From Biformimicrobium ophioploci (GTDB taxonomy: Bacteria; Pseudomonadota; Gammaproteobacteria; Pseudomonadales; Cellvibrionaceae), in NCBI RefSeq assembly GCF_030270605.1, contig NZ_BSYJ01000006.1, forward strand, positions 186,001-250,000: a DNA stretch of 64,000 bases, read 5' to 3'. The position numbers and the translations under genes are program-made. Below the pieces are notes generated by a model. It did no database searches, was not told the origin of the DNA, and worked only from the letters and a program-made list of their open reading frames with translations. Position 1 is the stretch's first letter. Each line of letters begins with the position of its first letter. This document shows, in pieces, positions 17,555 through 26,088 of this stretch.

Positions 17555-17956
17555 TCAATGATCCGATTCCTGCTCCATATCCGTAAGCTCCAGCTCAATG
17601 GCACCGGATGAAATCTGGATTTCCCACAGTGAGAGCAGCAGTGAACACACCAGCAACAGCAGGCAGGCACCGAGGAATATCGAGCCAAGCTGCTGCATGT
17701 TCAGGAACAGCGCGAAAATAGACAGGGTACAGCAAATGAAGCTGAGAACGCCGGTGGCCTGCATCGCCTTGATGAGGTGCATCCGGCGCCGCAGATTCTC
17801 AATCTGGCGCGTGACAATGGCGCGCACTTCAACGCGATTCTTGCCATGCAACTGGCGGATCAGCTGGGCCAGCACCATGAACCGATTGGTATAAGCAAGG
17901 AAAAGCAGGGAAATTGCCGGGAACAGGAGCGCCGGCGCGGTAAAGGTAATTTCCAT
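17555..17956 (-). CDS. DUF2721-like membrane protein
   Basis: A 133-residue protein from ATG 17956; a TTG at 17968 could add four residues. An N-terminal helix (APALLFPAISLLFLAYTNRF), a basic cytoplasmic stretch (RQLHGKNRVEVRAIVTRQIENLRRR), and two further helices (ATGVLSFICCTLSIFALFL, IFLGACLLLLVCSLLLSLW) fit the DUF2721 plan. The acidic tail ends EQESDH. Function unknown. Neither start has a clear ribosome site. Confidence 0.75.
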   Translation of the reverse strand: MEITFTAPALLFPAISLLFLAYTNRFMVLAQLIRQLHGKNRVEVRAIVTRQIENLRRRMHLIKAMQATGVLSFICCTLSIFALFLNMQQLGSIFLGACLLLLVCSLLLSLWEIQISSGAIELELTDMEQESDH

Positions 17957-18010
17957 ATTAAGGGGCAAAAAAATATCAGAACAGCATACTAGGGCGCGTA
18001 GCCAAAATAA

Positions 18011-18033
18011 AAAAGGAGCCGATGGCTCCTTTT
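18011..18033 (-). terminator. Terminator of the ECF sigma operon
   Basis: AAAAGGAGCC (18011-18020) pairs perfectly with GGCTCCTTTT (18024-18033) over GAT. Read leftward it is followed by a T-rich run (TTTTTTATTTT), making it a canonical terminator for the operon ending at 18094. Confidence 0.88.
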
Positions 18034-18093
18034 CACATTGATAATCCCGTGTCGTGGCACGCGGCCAGGGCCTCCCGGGGAACCGTCTCAGAA

Positions 18094-18450
18094 TCAGCGT
18101 TTCAGCGCCACCAGCCCGGCACCGGTTGCAATGGTAGACCCCAGCAGGCCGACGGCAATCAGGGAATAAAGACTGATCGACTGGCTCATCAACTGGTCAA
18201 TCATGGCCCCAAGCGGGAAGTTCCAGGCGACAATCCCGGAAGACAACAGCACCGCGCCATATTGCAGGAAGTTATAACGACGCTCGGTCACGCGACGATT
18301 GCGCGGTGCCGGTAGCGATGCCATCACCTGTTCACAGAAGCCGTCATCATCGATGTACGGCTCACTGTGCTGCAACTCCTGGCGCAACCAGGTGTCGAAA
18401 TCCGGCAATGAATCTGTTTGGTCGTTTCGGTTCATCAGATGATTATCCAC
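18094..18450 (-). CDS. Small membrane protein, candidate anti-sigma factor
   Basis: A 118-residue protein starting at GTG 18450 behind a perfect AGGAGG lying inside the sigma gene; the two genes overlap by eight bases. The N-terminal 55 residues are polar and cytoplasmic (SLPDFDTWLRQELQHSEPYIDDDGFCEQVMASLP), followed by two membrane helices (YGAVLLSSGIVAWNF and SLIAVGLLGSTIATGAGLVAL). This layout and position fit a membrane anti-sigma factor, but no zinc-binding or RseA-like motif is visible, so this rests on context. Confidence 0.75.
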   Translation of the reverse strand: MDNHLMNRNDQTDSLPDFDTWLRQELQHSEPYIDDDGFCEQVMASLPAPRNRRVTERRYNFLQYGAVLLSSGIVAWNFPLGAMIDQLMSQSISLYSLIAVGLLGSTIATGAGLVALKR

Positions 18451-18997
18451 TAACTACCTCCTCTCGCCAAGGGTCCAGCAGGCTTTGCAGCTTGGCCCTG
18501 GCGCGGTTTACGTGGGATTTAACGGTTCCCAGCGGCATTTTCATAATGCTCGCCGCCTCTTCATGGGAGAAGCCCCGGTGCATGCACAGGTGAATGGCTT
18601 CACGCTGGTGCTCGCTTAGCTCCTGCATGGCCGCGTTCAGGTCCCGCGCCATGCTCAACTGTTGCACCTCTTCGTGGCCTTCGTCGGACTGGGCGCGATC
18701 GACGGCTTCCTGGTCCACGTCCGGCGCCTTCTTGCGCTTCTCGCTCATCACCAGGTTATACGCAATCCGGTACAGCCAGGTGCTGAACTTCGCATCGCCA
18801 CGAAACGCCGGCAGGGCCTTGTAGGCTTTGATAAAAGCCTCCTGGGCCATGTCGTCCGCAAGCGCCTGATCCCCGTTACACAGCTGCCTCAGTGAGTAGC
18901 GCAACTGCGACTGGTAACGACGAACCAGCTGGCTGTATGCCCGCTGGTCCCCCTCCTGGGCGGCTCGCTGGATCAATATCTCATCAGAGAGATCCAT
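18443..18997 (-). CDS. ECF RNA polymerase sigma factor (RpoE-like)
   Basis: A 184-residue two-domain sigma factor. Region 2 spans about 10-95 (YSQLVRRYQSQL, DDMAQEAFIKAYKAL, FSTWLYRIAYNLVMSEKRK) and region 4 about 120-175 (LSEHQREAIHLCMHRGFSHEEAAS, MPLGTVKSHVNRARAKL). It has no region 1 or 3. A GAGG lies eight bases before the ATG. The DUF6249-like gene ends 10 bp upstream and the small membrane protein overlaps downstream, suggesting all three act in one envelope-linked signalling unit. Confidence 0.93.
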   Translation of the reverse strand: MDLSDEILIQRAAQEGDQRAYSQLVRRYQSQLRYSLRQLCNGDQALADDMAQEAFIKAYKALPAFRGDAKFSTWLYRIAYNLVMSEKRKKAPDVDQEAVDRAQSDEGHEEVQQLSMARDLNAAMQELSEHQREAIHLCMHRGFSHEEAASIMKMPLGTVKSHVNRARAKLQSLLDPWREEVVSG

Positions 18998-19007
18998 GCT
19001 TTGCGCC

Positions 19008-19949
19008 TCAGCCTACCTGGCCACCGTTCTGGTTGGGTTGCTGGTCCATTTTCCAGCTGATGAAACGCGCCACACCGATAAACAGCGGGATCAGGCCGAC
19101 GCTACCTAACTCCGGGCCTGCCATCCAGCTGAACCAGATGAAGATTGCCAGGCCAACCGCCATCAGGTTGAAGCCACGGTCACCGGACTTCTGCGGTGCC
19201 TCGGACTCCATTGCGTCCAGCAGTTCCGGCGGGATATCCCGGCCCTCCGCCACCATGCGATTGATATTTTCGATCACCAGCTGCTTCTTGCGATAGCTGT
19301 TGCGGGTTGCCAGCCACACAATCAATACCGGTGTGCCGAAAATCCCCAGTACCACCACCAGGCCGATCAGCAGGCCGAAAATCGCTTCTCCGCCATTATC
19401 ATCGCCCCCGCGTTTTAACTCCTCGGTATCGATGCCGATGCGAACGTTGTGGGGCGCCTTGTCCATAGCACCCTCGACGACCCAGCCTTTCTTGTCCAGG
19501 ACGCCTTTTTCCTCGAGGCGTTCGAAGATGCGGCTGGCGATGGTGCCGCCGAATTCCTCACCCATCTCGATAGCGACATCGGACTTCTCGCCATTCTCAT
19601 CGATGGCGATAATCCGCACGTTGCCGTTTTCGCGCAGGATACGAACCTGCTTCTCAACTTCCTTACGCGCCTCTGCGTGGGCGGAATGTGCTTCAGCCTC
19701 TGCTTCCCTGGCCGCCTGCTCCGCTTCCCGCGCTATCTTCTGCGCTTCGAGGATGTGCTCGCGCAAACTTTCGGAAAACTCGACCCGGTCCACTTCCACG
19801 CTGTCGGCACCAGCCTTCTCCACTTGCTCGACGATCGGGGCCGGTGCCGGCACTTTGGGCACCTCCGGCACTTCGGGCGCCTGGGCTAGCGCAGCTCCGC
19901 CCACGCCGGTGGCCAGAGCCAGGGCAAGTAATTGTTTTGCGATGCGCAT
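19008..19949 (-). CDS. DUF6249-like membrane protein with exported coiled coil
   Basis: A 313-residue protein. The signal peptide ends LAQA near residue 23, followed by a proline-rich linker (EVPEVPKVPAPAP) and a long charged coiled coil (residues about 55-105, rich in EAE/ARE). A soluble domain runs to about 185, then one membrane helix (IFGLLIGLVVVLGIFGTPVLIVWL), a cytoplasmic stretch and two terminal helices. It leads the ECF sigma operon. The long periplasmic coiled coil could sense envelope state for the sigma system (inference). Function unknown. Confidence 0.82.
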   Translation of the reverse strand: MRIAKQLLALALATGVGGAALAQAPEVPEVPKVPAPAPIVEQVEKAGADSVEVDRVEFSESLREHILEAQKIAREAEQAAREAEAEAHSAHAEARKEVEKQVRILRENGNVRIIAIDENGEKSDVAIEMGEEFGGTIASRIFERLEEKGVLDKKGWVVEGAMDKAPHNVRIGIDTEELKRGGDDNGGEAIFGLLIGLVVVLGIFGTPVLIVWLATRNSYRKKQLVIENINRMVAEGRDIPPELLDAMESEAPQKSGDRGFNLMAVGLAIFIWFSWMAGPELGSVGLIPLFIGVARFISWKMDQQPNQNGGQVG

Positions 19950-20013
19950 GTCGTCAATCTCCTCTTTCTATTTCTATTGACGAATAATTCGCCAAATCCC
20001 GCAGTGCGACCGC

Positions 20014-20220
20014 TCAGGCGATCCAGCGCGGGTGGCGTGGTGGGGCAGCAGGGCTTTGCTGGCGGTCCGGACGCTTGTGGCACCGCTTGCGCGGCAACTC
20101 TGCCTCCTCGCCATGCCTGTTGATGCGAGGCTCCTCCGGGGTTACCGGCTCGTCTGCACAGGCGATGACCGCGGCGAAACCGAACGCGGCGAGCAGTATT
20201 CGAGCAGTCATCCTTTTCAT
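20014..20220 (-). CDS. Small exported basic peptide, unknown
   Basis: A 68-residue product from ATG 20220, with GGAG eight bases upstream; a GTG at 20226 is possible. MKRMTARILLAAFGFAAVIACADEP is a signal peptide with Cys near its end, but the pre-Cys residues (VIAC) are a weak lipobox. The mature part is short, proline-rich and changes from acidic to strongly basic (RKRCHKRPDRQQ). It lies 64 bp upstream of the DUF6249-like gene and may belong to that operon. I recognise no family. Confidence 0.5.
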   Translation of the reverse strand: MKRMTARILLAAFGFAAVIACADEPVTPEEPRINRHGEEAELPRKRCHKRPDRQQSPAAPPRHPRWIA

Positions 20221-20353
20221 CTCCACTTCTCCATCAGTTCTCTTTGTTGTTTATGTGACGACACATGCCGCCGGTTTGGATGCACGGGATTCACTAAAGT
20301 TTCAATTTTTCCGGTAGGCTATGGCGCCAGAGACGACACCGGAAGCTGTTTAC

Positions 20354-20992
20354 ATGGATATATGGAACTGGCTGGCGCTGGCCAGCATCTGCGCGCTCGG
20401 GGCCATGTCCCCGGGTCCCAGCCTCGCCGTGATCATCAAGGCCGGCAGCCAGGGCGGTTTCCGCGCGGGGGCCGCGGCGTCCATCGCACACGGCGCCGGG
20501 GTGGCAGTATACGCCACACTGACAGCCCTGGGCCTCGCTGTCGTGCTCACCGGCACCCCCTGGCTGTTTTCCGGCCTGCAGTGGGCGGGCGCCATATTCC
20601 TGGCCTACCTGGGCTGGAAAGCCCTGACCGCAAAACCAGCGCCGGCTGAGGCTACAGAGGAAAACCCGGAACCGGCTGTCGAGATGAGCCCCCGCCGAGC
20701 CGCGGCCAACGGCTTTGCGGTCGCCTTCCTGAACCCCAAGATCGCGGTATTCTTCACCGCACTGTTCAGCCAGTTCGTCGGCCCGCACCAGGCGCTCGCC
20801 ACTAAACTCGGGATGGCCGGCCTCGCCGCTGGTATCGACGCAGTCTGGTACCTGCTGGTTACCGCACTCATGACCCTGGCCAGCCGCAGCGAACGTTTCC
20901 AGCGCGCCCGCCAGCTGGCAGGCAGCCGCATAGAAAAAGCCTTCGGGTTGCTGTTGCTGGCGCTGGCCGCGCGCCTGGTGTGGAGTATCTGA
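20354..20992 (+). CDS. LysE/RhtB-family exporter (second copy)
   Basis: A 212-residue membrane protein from ATG 20354. It carries the LysE signature GAMSPGPSLAV (residues 16-26) and FLNPKIAVFFTALF (from about residue 127), with six likely membrane helices. A 20-residue charged loop (KPAPAEATEENPEPAVEMS) separates the two halves. It probably exports an amino acid or a toxic analogue. It differs clearly from the copy at 1890, so this is not a recent duplicate. Monocistronic. Confidence 0.88.
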   Translation: MDIWNWLALASICALGAMSPGPSLAVIIKAGSQGGFRAGAAASIAHGAGVAVYATLTALGLAVVLTGTPWLFSGLQWAGAIFLAYLGWKALTAKPAPAEATEENPEPAVEMSPRRAAANGFAVAFLNPKIAVFFTALFSQFVGPHQALATKLGMAGLAAGIDAVWYLLVTALMTLASRSERFQRARQLAGSRIEKAFGLLLLALAARLVWSI

Positions 20993-21002
20993 GGCAAAAA
21001 AA

Positions 21003-21021
21003 TGGCCCGCACTGCGGGCCA
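21003..21021 (-). terminator. GC hairpin, terminator-like on the minus strand
   Basis: TGGCCCGC (21003-21010) pairs perfectly with GCGGGCCA (21014-21021). The only T-run is on the minus-strand side (ATTTTTTT), opposite in direction to the LysE gene that ends at 20992. It may still act on the LysE transcript. Confidence 0.5.
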
Positions 21022-21210
21022 ATACATCGGGGGGGGGTTGATGTCTTTGGACAAGTGGGAAACGGAAACACCGTCCCGCGGGTCTCATCACGCCTCCATT
21101 CTGACAGCTGTAGCAGCCCGCGTACCGGCCTCCCATCGCTCGCAGACATCATCTCATCCGGTTATGGCGCGCCATGCCCCCTGCATTCCCACACAATTGC
21201 TGCCGACCGC

Positions 21211-21251
21211 TTGACACTGTTTTTTTATACAGATACTGTACATTCAAACAG
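21211..21251 (+). promoter_or_regulatory. yebG promoter with two adjacent LexA boxes
   Basis: TTGACA (21211-21216) and TACTGT (21234-21239) are spaced 17 bp apart. CTGT-N8-ACAG occurs twice: 21217-21232 (CTGTTTTTTTATACAG, inside the spacer) and 21236-21251 (CTGTACATTCAAACAG, overlapping the -10 and start). Both match the gammaproteobacterial LexA consensus, predicting tight SOS repression. Confidence 0.9.
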
Positions 21252-21300
21252 TTGCCAGACGGCAATTTCAGCAGACGGCAAATTTAGAAAGGAGAACCAG

Positions 21301-21621
21301 ATGGCTGTAGTCGCTATGTGGAAATGCGATCGGGACGGTGCAATGTTTGACAACAAAAAGGATGCCGAAGAACACGACAAGATGCTGGAGCTCGCGGCCA
21401 ATATTACCGCGCTGATCGAGCTGCACGTTGCGGGGGTACCGGAGGAAGCCAGCGAGGCCATTGGCATGCTGCTGGCGGAGCGCCGGGATCTGCTCGCCAA
21501 GGCGCTCAAGGGCAAGCCGGAAATCCTGCTGCAGCAGGATGAGGAATCATCTTCGGAGCCGCAGGGCAGCGCGACCACCGACGCAGAAGACAAGGTCACG
21601 CCCCTGGCCGCAGCGGGCTAG
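21301..21621 (+). CDS. yebG: SOS-induced protein YebG
   Basis: A 106-residue protein starting MAVVAMWKCDRDGAMFDNKKDAEEHDKMLE, which aligns with the E. coli YebG opening (conserved KKEA.AYDKML pattern). The middle keeps the LLAERRDLLAKALKGKPEILL helix. The last 30 residues are acidic and low-complexity. YebG is a DNA-damage-inducible protein of unclear role. GAAAGGAGA precedes the ATG, and the twin LexA boxes upstream independently support the name. Confidence 0.9.
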   Translation: MAVVAMWKCDRDGAMFDNKKDAEEHDKMLELAANITALIELHVAGVPEEASEAIGMLLAERRDLLAKALKGKPEILLQQDEESSSEPQGSATTDAEDKVTPLAAAG

Positions 21622-21675
21622 CTTCTACCCGCCACAACCCTTCAACCAGTTCAGGACCCCACCCTGTAACTTTTG

Positions 21676-21698
21676 GCCCGGCTCGCGCCGGGCATTTT
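21676..21698 (+). terminator. yebG terminator
   Basis: GCCCGGC (21676-21682) pairs with GCCGGGC (21687-21693) over TCGC, followed by ATTTTT. It lies 55 bp after the yebG stop. Confidence 0.85.
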
Positions 21699-21704
21699 TC
21701 GTTA

Positions 21705-23270
21705 TCAGGCCAGCTTGTCAGTCGCGACGCGATACGTCGGGTCTTCAATAACGTTTACTTCCACAAGGTCACCGGCACGACGCAGCAACTGGCGGCACTC
21801 CGGGCTCAGGTGGCGCAGGTGCAGGGTCTTGCCCAGCGCCAGGTAGCGCTCGGCCATGGTGTCGATCGCTTCAATCGCGGAGTGGTCCGCTACGCGGGAG
21901 TCCGCAAAGTCGATGATCACATCGTCCTTGTCTGCTTTCGGGTCAAATTGCTCGAGGAAAGAGGTAATGGCGGCGAAGAACAACGGCCCCTCTACGTGAT
22001 AGACCGTGCTGCCCTCTTCCGCTTCACTGCGGCGCACAACAATATGGGTCGCGTGCTTCCAGGCAAATGCCAGTGCAGACACGATCACACCGACAACAAC
22101 GGCTACCGCAAGGTCGGTGGCCACGGTCACTGCGGAAACCAGCACCAGCACAAACGCATCCACTTTCGGAATCTTGCGCATGATGCGGAAGCTGGACCAC
22201 TCAAAGGTACCGATGACCACGATAAACATCACGCCTATCAGCGCGGCGATCGGGATCTGCTCAATCAGGGAAGACGCGAACAGGATGAAGCACAGCAGCG
22301 CCAGCGCGGCGGTGATGCCGGACATACGGCCACGGCCGCCGGAATTCACGTTGATCATGGACTGGCCGATCATCGCACAACCGCCCATACCGCCAAAGAA
22401 GCCGGTGGCGACATTGGCCACGCCCTGGCCCACACATTCCTTGTTGCCGCGACCACGGGTCTGCGTCAGCTCATCGATCAGGCTCAGGGTCAGCAGGGAC
22501 TCGATCAGGCCAATAGCTGCGAGCACCACAGCGTACGGGAAAATGATGCGCAGGGTTTCCAGCGTGAACGGCACTTCCGGAATGGCAAAAGATGGCAGGC
22601 CGCCGGCAATAGAGGCCTGGTCACCCACGACCTTGGTGTCGATGCCGAGGAAGTAGACCGCAAGGGAGACCCCCAGAATGGCGACCAGCGACGCCGGTAC
22701 CGCGCGGGTCAGCTTGGGCAGGAAGTAGATAATGGCCATGGTGATGGCAACCAGGACCAGCATGGTGGTGAGTTGGTCACCACTGACCCAGGCCACGTCC
22801 ACCACACTGCCTTCCAGCCAGGTACCGGTCGCCCAGCCGGTTTCACCCGGGTTACCGAACTGGCCCAGTTGCGCCAGGAAGATGACAATGGCGAGGCCGT
22901 TAACAAAGCCCAGCATTACCGGGTGTGGCACCATGCGGATGAACTTGCCGAGGCGCAAGGCACCGGCGGTAATCTGCAGGATGCCCATCAGCACCACCGT
23001 GGCAAACAGGTACTGCACACCGTGGTCCTTGACCAGCGCTACCATTACCACCGCCAGCGCACCGGTTGCGCCGGAAATCATGCCCGGGCGACCACCGATA
23101 CAGGCCGTAATCAGGCCCACCATAAAGGCGGCATACAGGCCTACGAGGGGTTCGACACCGGCAACGAACGCGAAGGCCACGGCTTCCGGCACCAGTGCCA
23201 GCGCGACAGTAAGGCCCGACAGAACGTCATCCTTGAGCGAGGCAAAGCGGTTTATTTGCAGTTCAAACAT
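21705..23270 (-). CDS. SulP/SLC26-family anion transporter with STAS domain
   Basis: From ATG 23270 (GGAG upstream) the product is 521 residues; the longer frame back to 23381 has no ribosome site. It has about 10-14 membrane segments with SulP landmarks [21 protein letters not shown] (near 15-35), GATGALAVV and [14 protein letters not shown]. From about 410 the cytoplasmic STAS domain follows ([37 protein letters not shown]). Members take up sulfate, bicarbonate or dicarboxylates. Marine bacteria often carry BicA-like bicarbonate versions; the ion is not decidable here. Confidence 0.92.
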   Translation of the reverse strand: MFELQINRFASLKDDVLSGLTVALALVPEAVAFAFVAGVEPLVGLYAAFMVGLITACIGGRPGMISGATGALAVVMVALVKDHGVQYLFATVVLMGILQITAGALRLGKFIRMVPHPVMLGFVNGLAIVIFLAQLGQFGNPGETGWATGTWLEGSVVDVAWVSGDQLTTMLVLVAITMAIIYFLPKLTRAVPASLVAILGVSLAVYFLGIDTKVVGDQASIAGGLPSFAIPEVPFTLETLRIIFPYAVVLAAIGLIESLLTLSLIDELTQTRGRGNKECVGQGVANVATGFFGGMGGCAMIGQSMINVNSGGRGRMSGITAALALLCFILFASSLIEQIPIAALIGVMFIVVIGTFEWSSFRIMRKIPKVDAFVLVLVSAVTVATDLAVAVVVGVIVSALAFAWKHATHIVVRRSEAEEGSTVYHVEGPLFFAAITSFLEQFDPKADKDDVIIDFADSRVADHSAIEAIDTMAERYLALGKTLHLRHLSPECRQLLRRAGDLVEVNVIEDPTYRVATDKLA

Positions 23271-23414
23271 CCATAGCTCCAGTACAACTACCACAGACCC
23301 ACGCTGGCGGAGCAACGAGCCGAAACAGTCTTTGCTTGGGGAAAAAGCGGCGTAGGATAAATTCCGACCGCCAAAAGTCAAGGCGACTGCCCGGCCACAG
23401 GATGCCGGCCCGCG

Positions 23415-24836
23415 TCAACCGCTGGGCTTGGAGCGGCGCGGCATCAGCATATTTTCCGGCTTCATCACCTCGTCCAGCTCCTCCTGGGTGAGTATCTTCT
23501 CCTCCAGTACCAAGTCTGCCACTCGCCGCCCGGTCTTCAATGCCTGGCGCGCTATGCGGGTGGTGTTCTTGTAGCCGATGTAGGGGTTGAGCGCGGTCAC
23601 GATTCCGATGCTGTTATCCACATAGGCGCGACAGATTTCCTCGTTGGCCGTAATGCCCTCGACACAGTCCTTGCGCAGCGACTGCAGTGCCGCGGCAAGA
23701 TACTGCACCGACTCGAGAATCTTGTAGACAATCACCGGCTCCATCACATTCAGCTGTAGCTGGCCCGCTTCCGCCGCCATGGTAACGGTCACGTCATTGC
23801 CGATTACCGTAAATGCCACCTGGTTGACCGCTTCCGGGATCACCGGGTTAACCTTGCCGGGCATGATGGACGAACCCGGCTGTTTTTCCGGCAGGTTGAT
23901 TTCATTCAGCCCACATTTCGGGCCGGATGACATCAGGCGCAGGTCGTTGCAGATTTTGGAAATCTTTACTGCGATCCGGCGCAACATGCCGGAGAAGATC
24001 ACGAAGGCCCCCATGTCCGAGGTCGCTTCGACCAGGTCGGTCGCCAGCACCACTTCCTCGCCGGACACGGCACGCAGGTGGCTCACCGCGATTTCCGCAT
24101 AGCCCTCTTCGGCCGTGATACCGGTACCGATCGCCGTGCCGCCGAGGTTGATTTCGCGCAGCAGCGAAGCCATTTCCTTGAGGCGTGCGATATCTTCACC
24201 GATAGTCGTGGCAAAGCCGTTGAACTCCTGCCCGAGAGACATGGGCACGGCATCCTGCAGCTGGGTACGCCCCATTTTCAGCACGCCCTTGAAGGCGAGG
24301 CCCTTGGCGGCAAACGCAGCCTGCAGGGCGGAAGCTGCCTCGATCAGGCGCTCGTGCTTTAAAACCATCGCCAAGCGCACCGCAGTCGGGTAAACATCGT
24401 TGGTGGACTGCGCCATATTGACGTGAATATTCGGGTGCAGGTGTTCGTAATCACCGCGCCGATACCCCAGGATTTCCAGCGCCCGGTTTGCAATCACCTC
24501 ATTGGCATTCATGTTGGTGGAGGTACCCGCACCGCCCTGGATCATATCCACCACAAAATGCTCGTGCAGCTCCCCCGCGATTACTTCATCGCAGGCCTGA
24601 CAGATCGCATCGGCCTTGTCCGCATCCAGGTGACCGAGATCGCGGTTCGCGAGTGCGCAGGCCTTCTTGACCATCGCCAGCGCGGGCGGCAGGTTGGGAA
24701 AGTGGCTGATGGGCACACCGGTGATATTGAAGTTCTCCAGTGCACGCAGGGTCTGGATGCCATAGTAGGCCTCTGCCGGGACTTCGCGCTCGCCCAGCAG
24801 ATCAGATTCGATTCGTACGTTCTCGGTTCGGTTCAT
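23415..24836 (-). CDS. aspA: Aspartate ammonia-lyase
   Basis: From ATG 24836 the product is 473 residues, close to E. coli AspA at 478. It carries the fumarase/aspartase signature GSSIMPGKVNPVIPE with the flexible catalytic serine loop, plus GAGTSTNMNANEVIANRA and HVNMAQSTNDVYPTA. NMNANEV and the overall match favour aspartase over class II fumarase. It deaminates aspartate to fumarate and ammonia in the cytoplasm. Monocistronic. It fits the amino-acid catabolic theme of the window. Confidence 0.93.
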   Translation of the reverse strand: MNRTENVRIESDLLGEREVPAEAYYGIQTLRALENFNITGVPISHFPNLPPALAMVKKACALANRDLGHLDADKADAICQACDEVIAGELHEHFVVDMIQGGAGTSTNMNANEVIANRALEILGYRRGDYEHLHPNIHVNMAQSTNDVYPTAVRLAMVLKHERLIEAASALQAAFAAKGLAFKGVLKMGRTQLQDAVPMSLGQEFNGFATTIGEDIARLKEMASLLREINLGGTAIGTGITAEEGYAEIAVSHLRAVSGEEVVLATDLVEATSDMGAFVIFSGMLRRIAVKISKICNDLRLMSSGPKCGLNEINLPEKQPGSSIMPGKVNPVIPEAVNQVAFTVIGNDVTVTMAAEAGQLQLNVMEPVIVYKILESVQYLAAALQSLRKDCVEGITANEEICRAYVDNSIGIVTALNPYIGYKNTTRIARQALKTGRRVADLVLEEKILTQEELDEVMKPENMLMPRRSKPSG

Positions 24837-25062
24837 AGCGGGGGTCCGGTACCGCAGGTACACTCATAGGCTCCAGCGCCTGGGCGCGGAAATACTCTGC
24901 AAGTGTAGCTGTTCATTATTATTGGGTTGCGCCGGCACGGGTTTGCGCTGCGCCTGATGTGGGCGGTATTTAAGCCGCTGGCGTGCGCGAAGACAACGAA
25001 TCAAATGCTTTTTTTCGCGCTGTTTAAGCGCTTTTATTTCGGTCTGGCCGGAATGCCCGGCG

Positions 25063-25371
25063 CTAGATGAATTTCTGGCAGTCGCCCCAGTCGAGAATCA
25101 TGTGCACCAGCAGCCCAATGCCAAGGATCCGGGTTTTCGCAGGCAACAGCATCAGGCAGTAAACCGCAATGGCGGGCCATCGATGCAGGGGGTGAAAACC
25201 GATACTGCAGCGGTCAGGGTCGAAGATGGGGGTTGCCAGCAAATGGTCGAGATCCACGAGCATGGTGGCAATCAATATGAGAAACGCGCGAAGCCATTGC
25301 GGACGATAGAAAAACCAGGCAATTGCCAGCGGCACTGCAAAATGCAGCACCATGTGTACCGCAGAAGACAT
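25063..25371 (-). CDS. DUF6122-like small membrane protein
   Basis: A 102-residue protein from ATG 25371, one base after the stop of the GntR gene. Three to four hydrophobic segments surround the conserved MLVDLDHLLATPIFDPDRCSIGFHPLHRW core (residues about 31-59), with a second His-Asp pair in VHMILDWGDC. The invariant His and Asp residues suggest metal binding or a membrane hydrolase site (inference). Longer upstream starts would run back through the GntR gene and are unlikely. Confidence 0.78.
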   Translation of the reverse strand: MSSAVHMVLHFAVPLAIAWFFYRPQWLRAFLILIATMLVDLDHLLATPIFDPDRCSIGFHPLHRWPAIAVYCLMLLPAKTRILGIGLLVHMILDWGDCQKFI

Positions 25372-25372
25372 A

Positions 25373-26062
25373 TCAGCCGGAAAGCTCTTCGAGGGAGAGC
25401 GAGCCCAGCCCCTCGCGGATATCCTGCTCGATCGCGCGGCGCACTGCGATCTCATCCCTGTCGACGATAGCCTCGAGCAGGTCCTGGTGGCGATCCGGCA
25501 TACGTTCCACACCGAATCGATTGAATACCAGGTGCTGCAGGGGCGCTGTCTGTAGCCACAGGCTCTCGATCAGCGCCAGCACCACCTGCGGCCTGCCCTG
25601 TTGATAGAGATAGAAGTGAAATTCCAGGTTGGATGTGACATAGGCCTCGGTGTCACCCTCGTCCAATGCACGGGTAACCCGGTCATCCAGTTCGCGCAGG
25701 GTTTGCAGCTCGCCTGCCCCCAGGTTCGGCAGCGCCATCGCCGCGGCCTGGCACTCGAGCGCAACCCGCGCATCACAGATCTCCGCCAGTTTTTCCTGGG
25801 TCATGCTGGGTACCGTCACCCGACGGGTGTCGCCCAGGGCAAGCGCCTGCTCCGAGATCAGCCGTCGTAAAGCCTCACGCACCGGCATCGGGCTGCAATC
25901 CAGCTGCTCCGCCAGGCCGCGAATCGTCACCTGATTGCCCGGCAGGAAACGTCCGCGCAGGATCGCATTGCGCAGCTCGGTATAGACACGCTCCTGTGTG
26001 GTCCTAGGCTCCCCCGCTTCACCTTCACCGGTACCGAGGAAGTTGCCCTGTGCCTGCGTCAT
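25373..26062 (-). CDS. GntR-family regulator with FCD domain
   Basis: A 229-residue FadR-subfamily regulator. The winged HTH spans about residues 20-90 (VYTELRNAILRGRFLPGNQVTIRGLAEQL, SPMPVREALRRL). The all-helical FCD effector domain follows, with metal-ligand candidates in ICDARVALE, NLEFHFYLY and DRHQDLLEAI. FCD proteins sense small carboxylates such as gluconate, lactate or glycolate. The ATG is preceded by AGGAA. It lies 26 bp downstream of the patatin gene and one base upstream of the DUF6122-like gene, so it likely regulates this operon. Confidence 0.92.
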   Translation of the reverse strand: MTQAQGNFLGTGEGEAGEPRTTQERVYTELRNAILRGRFLPGNQVTIRGLAEQLDCSPMPVREALRRLISEQALALGDTRRVTVPSMTQEKLAEICDARVALECQAAAMALPNLGAGELQTLRELDDRVTRALDEGDTEAYVTSNLEFHFYLYQQGRPQVVLALIESLWLQTAPLQHLVFNRFGVERMPDRHQDLLEAIVDRDEIAVRRAIEQDIREGLGSLSLEELSG

Positions 26063-26088
26063 AATGCGTTCCTGCTAAACGGCCGCAA

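Larger units (their letters stand above)
20993..21300. other. Intergenic region with hairpin, G-run and yebG promoter
   Basis: This 308-bp gap has no gene. It holds a strong GC hairpin at 21003-21021, a run of nine or more G residues around 21030, and the SOS promoter of yebG from 21211. Confidence 0.7.

Noticed and set aside
21810-23276. 488-codon plus-strand frame opposite the SulP gene
   Set aside because: The protein is extremely His/Gln/Arg-rich, as expected from antisense of membrane-protein codons.
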